This document shows positions 13,651-14,749 of a stretch of DNA of 14,749 nucleotides, piece after piece (the first letter of the stretch is position 1; each line of letters opens with the position of its first letter). The notes beneath the pieces were generated by a model that worked only from the letters and a program-made list of their open reading frames with translations, was not told the DNA's origin and made no database searches. The position numbers were made by a program, and so were the translations under genes. The DNA lies in NCBI GenBank assembly GCA_027019885.1, contig JALUWC010000122.1:1-14749 (forward strand), read 5' to 3'. The DNA is from Geoglobus sp. Its GTDB lineage: Archaea > Halobacteriota > Archaeoglobi > Archaeoglobales > Archaeoglobaceae.

Positions 13651-13974
13651 GTGAAGGAACTGAACGAAGCCAATTTTGGCGATGAAATAAACAAGGAGAA
13701 GCTTGTGCTTGTTGACTTCTGGGCTGAGTGGTGCATGCCGTGCAGAATGCTCACACCAATCCTGGAAAAGCTTGAGCAAGAGTTTGGAGATGTTGAGTTC
13801 GCAAAGCTCAACACAGATGAGAACCCGAATGTGGCAATGAAATACGGCATATTCAGCATCCCGACAGTCATGATGTTCTACAAAGGCCAGGTTGTGAACA
13901 GTTTTGTGGGAGCGATGCCTGAGACGGTTGTAAGGAGAGAGATAGAGAAAGCTCTTGAAAAAATACAGGCATGA
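13651..13974 (+). CDS. trxA: Thioredoxin with CMPC active site
   Basis: 107 aa, starting with GTG. The active site is D-F-W-A-E-W-C28-M-P-C31 instead of the usual C-G-P-C, and the cis-proline is P71 in F-S-I-P-T-V. Length and the remaining pattern (V-D-F-W-A-E-W, L-N-T-D-E-N-P-N-V-A, K-Y-G-I) are typical of classical thioredoxin. The Met between the cysteines should alter redox potential and partner choice. Its stop codon overlaps the start of the radical SAM gene (ATGA), so the two are translationally coupled and may work as a pair, with the thioredoxin reducing the enzyme or its substrate. Confidence 0.95.
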   Translation: MKELNEANFGDEINKEKLVLVDFWAEWCMPCRMLTPILEKLEQEFGDVEFAKLNTDENPNVAMKYGIFSIPTVMMFYKGQVVNSFVGAMPETVVRREIEKALEKIQA

Positions 13975-14636
13975 AAATCATTAAAACTGGGGATTGCAGG
14001 GTCTCAGTTGGGCTCTGCAATCTCCGCTGTCCGTATTGTGTACATCTCGAAGAAAAAACAGAAAATGTTAAGCCAGAAGATGTGGTTAAGAGACTTGAGA
14101 ACTGTAAATCTGTTTACATTGGAGGTGCTGAACCAACAGTTCATGGAGATTTTTTACAGCTACTCAGTGAACTTAGCAAAAAAGGGGTAGAGATCACCCT
14201 GAAAACAAATGGCTTTCTCTCTCACAGAATAAATGAATCCCTGCCATTTGTCCATCGCTACGTTTTTGAGATAAAGGGGGATTTCGATGACATAGATTCT
14301 GTAGCGTATCTATCAGGTCTGAGCAGAGAGAGGGCCAAGAAATATTCTGAAAGCCTGCTTGAAAGCATCAGAATTGCTAAGGAAAATGGAAAGAAAATAC
14401 GAGTCTGGTTCAGGGTGATTCCGGGATACATAGATGACGTGAGGTTCAGGAAAATGATGGACAGGATTGGAAAGGTGGATGAGATACTTCTCTATCAGTT
14501 TCTTTCAAGAGAAGACTGGGATAAGCCAGTTAAAGGGCTTGAAAAGCCAGAATTCAGCTTTGTGAAAGAGCTTGAGAAGATTGCAGAGAGGTACGCAGAC
14601 AGAGTTATAGTGATAGGTGAGGGTGGCAGAGGATGA
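13971..14636 (+). CDS. Radical SAM protein (activase/NrdG-like size), function unknown
   Basis: 221 aa. The [4Fe-4S] motif C16-N-L-R-C20-P-Y-C23 is followed by Y-I-G-G-A-E-P-T (49-56), the SAM-contact region, and K-T-N-G-F. The length and lack of extra cluster domains resemble activating enzymes (NrdG/PflA) and small archaeal radical SAM proteins. C9 lies before the motif. The second half has a basic, Arg-rich helix and the strand V-W-F-R-V-I-P-G-Y-I-D-D, reminiscent of activases whose PG(Y/H) segment follows the barrel. No glycyl radical enzyme gene is in the window, so the substrate is unknown. The start and stop both overlap neighbours by four bases (ATGA), placing it firmly inside the Grx-Trx operon. 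Confidence 0.85.
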   Translation: MKIIKTGDCRVSVGLCNLRCPYCVHLEEKTENVKPEDVVKRLENCKSVYIGGAEPTVHGDFLQLLSELSKKGVEITLKTNGFLSHRINESLPFVHRYVFEIKGDFDDIDSVAYLSGLSRERAKKYSESLLESIRIAKENGKKIRVWFRVIPGYIDDVRFRKMMDRIGKVDEILLYQFLSREDWDKPVKGLEKPEFSFVKELEKIAERYADRVIVIGEGGRG

Positions 14637-14749
14637 AAACAATAAAAGACTCAATCACAATCCTTAGCTGTGACAACGTTCTTGAGTGTTTTTACGGAAT
14701 AAATGAGAGCGATGTTGAGATATACAGGATTCTCCTCTCTGAAGGCGAG
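14633..14749 (+). CDS. TrmB-like helix-turn-helix regulator, N-terminal part (runs off the window)
   Basis: 39 codons are visible. The start ATG overlaps the radical SAM stop (ATGA). The sequence V-L-E-C-F-Y-G-I-N-E-S-D-V-E-I-Y-R-I-L-L matches the first helix of TrmB-type archaeal regulators, in which a G-L-x-x-x-D-x-x-V-Y-x-A-L-L pattern precedes the winged helix. The DNA-recognition helix lies beyond the window. It may be the operon's own regulator. The assignment is tentative because so little is present. Confidence 0.55.
   Translation, partial: MKTIKDSITILSCDNVLECFYGINESDVEIYRILLSEGE

Noticed and set aside
1..14749. CRISPR array, insertion sequence or replication origin
   Set aside because: No regularly spaced repeats, transposase motifs, terminal inverted repeats with target duplications, or clustered origin boxes were seen on reading through the window.

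Overview
The window looks like chromosomal DNA of a euryarchaeon, most plausibly a member of the Archaeoglobales. This is inferred from archaeal-type TrpRS and topoisomerase I, an MfnA-type decarboxylase, a TrmB-like regulator, TATA boxes about 25 bp before start codons, a CCA-less tRNA gene and a c-type-heme membrane protein. No sequence search was possible, so genus and species are not assigned.

Layout. 1-181: 3' end of an MfnA-like tyrosine/aspartate decarboxylase. 504-3240: metal uptake operon of a DtxR-FeoA fusion repressor overlapping feoB, with a 16-bp palindromic operator lying on the repressor's own Shine-Dalgarno and start codon. 3241-3960: mostly non-coding, with one tiny membrane-protein gene that appears frameshifted. 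3961-5299: a 63-aa zinc ribbon gene, then a GTP cyclohydrolase II fused to a DHBP-synthase-like domain whose catalytic loops are missing. 5296-7801 (minus): cyaB/CYTH gene overlapping topA, which ends tail-to-tail inside the ribA stop codon. 7881-8627: long FKBP/SlyD-type prolyl isomerase. 8765-10039 (minus): trpS. 10122-10456: DUF4870-type membrane protein broken by one frameshift. 10459-11343 (minus) and 11396-11866 (plus): a divergent pair made of a three-part haem membrane protein (c-haem motif, CopD-like membrane domain, cytochrome-b5-like domain) and a DUF420-type membrane protein, sharing one palindromic TATA box exactly midway between the two start codons. 11867-12467: no intact gene, possibly decayed coding sequence. 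12468-12538 (minus): tRNA-Gly(CCC). 12629-13287: unknown membrane protein with one apparent frameshift. 13378-14749: tightly coupled redox operon of glutaredoxin-like protein, thioredoxin, radical SAM enzyme and a TrmB-like regulator cut by the window end.

Two patterns cross the window. First, the leading genes of transcription units mostly have a TATA-like element centred 24-27 bp before the chosen ATG, which implies leaderless mRNAs, while operon-internal genes and a few others carry Shine-Dalgarno sequences. Second, three small membrane-protein genes each become intact if one base is added to a homopolymer run (A6, T5, C4). That is either a sequencing-error signature, parallel gene decay, or -1 frameshifting. 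The most promising material for new biology is the divergent haem-protein/DUF420 pair, the Grx-Trx-radical SAM operon, and the RibA protein carrying a dead RibB domain.
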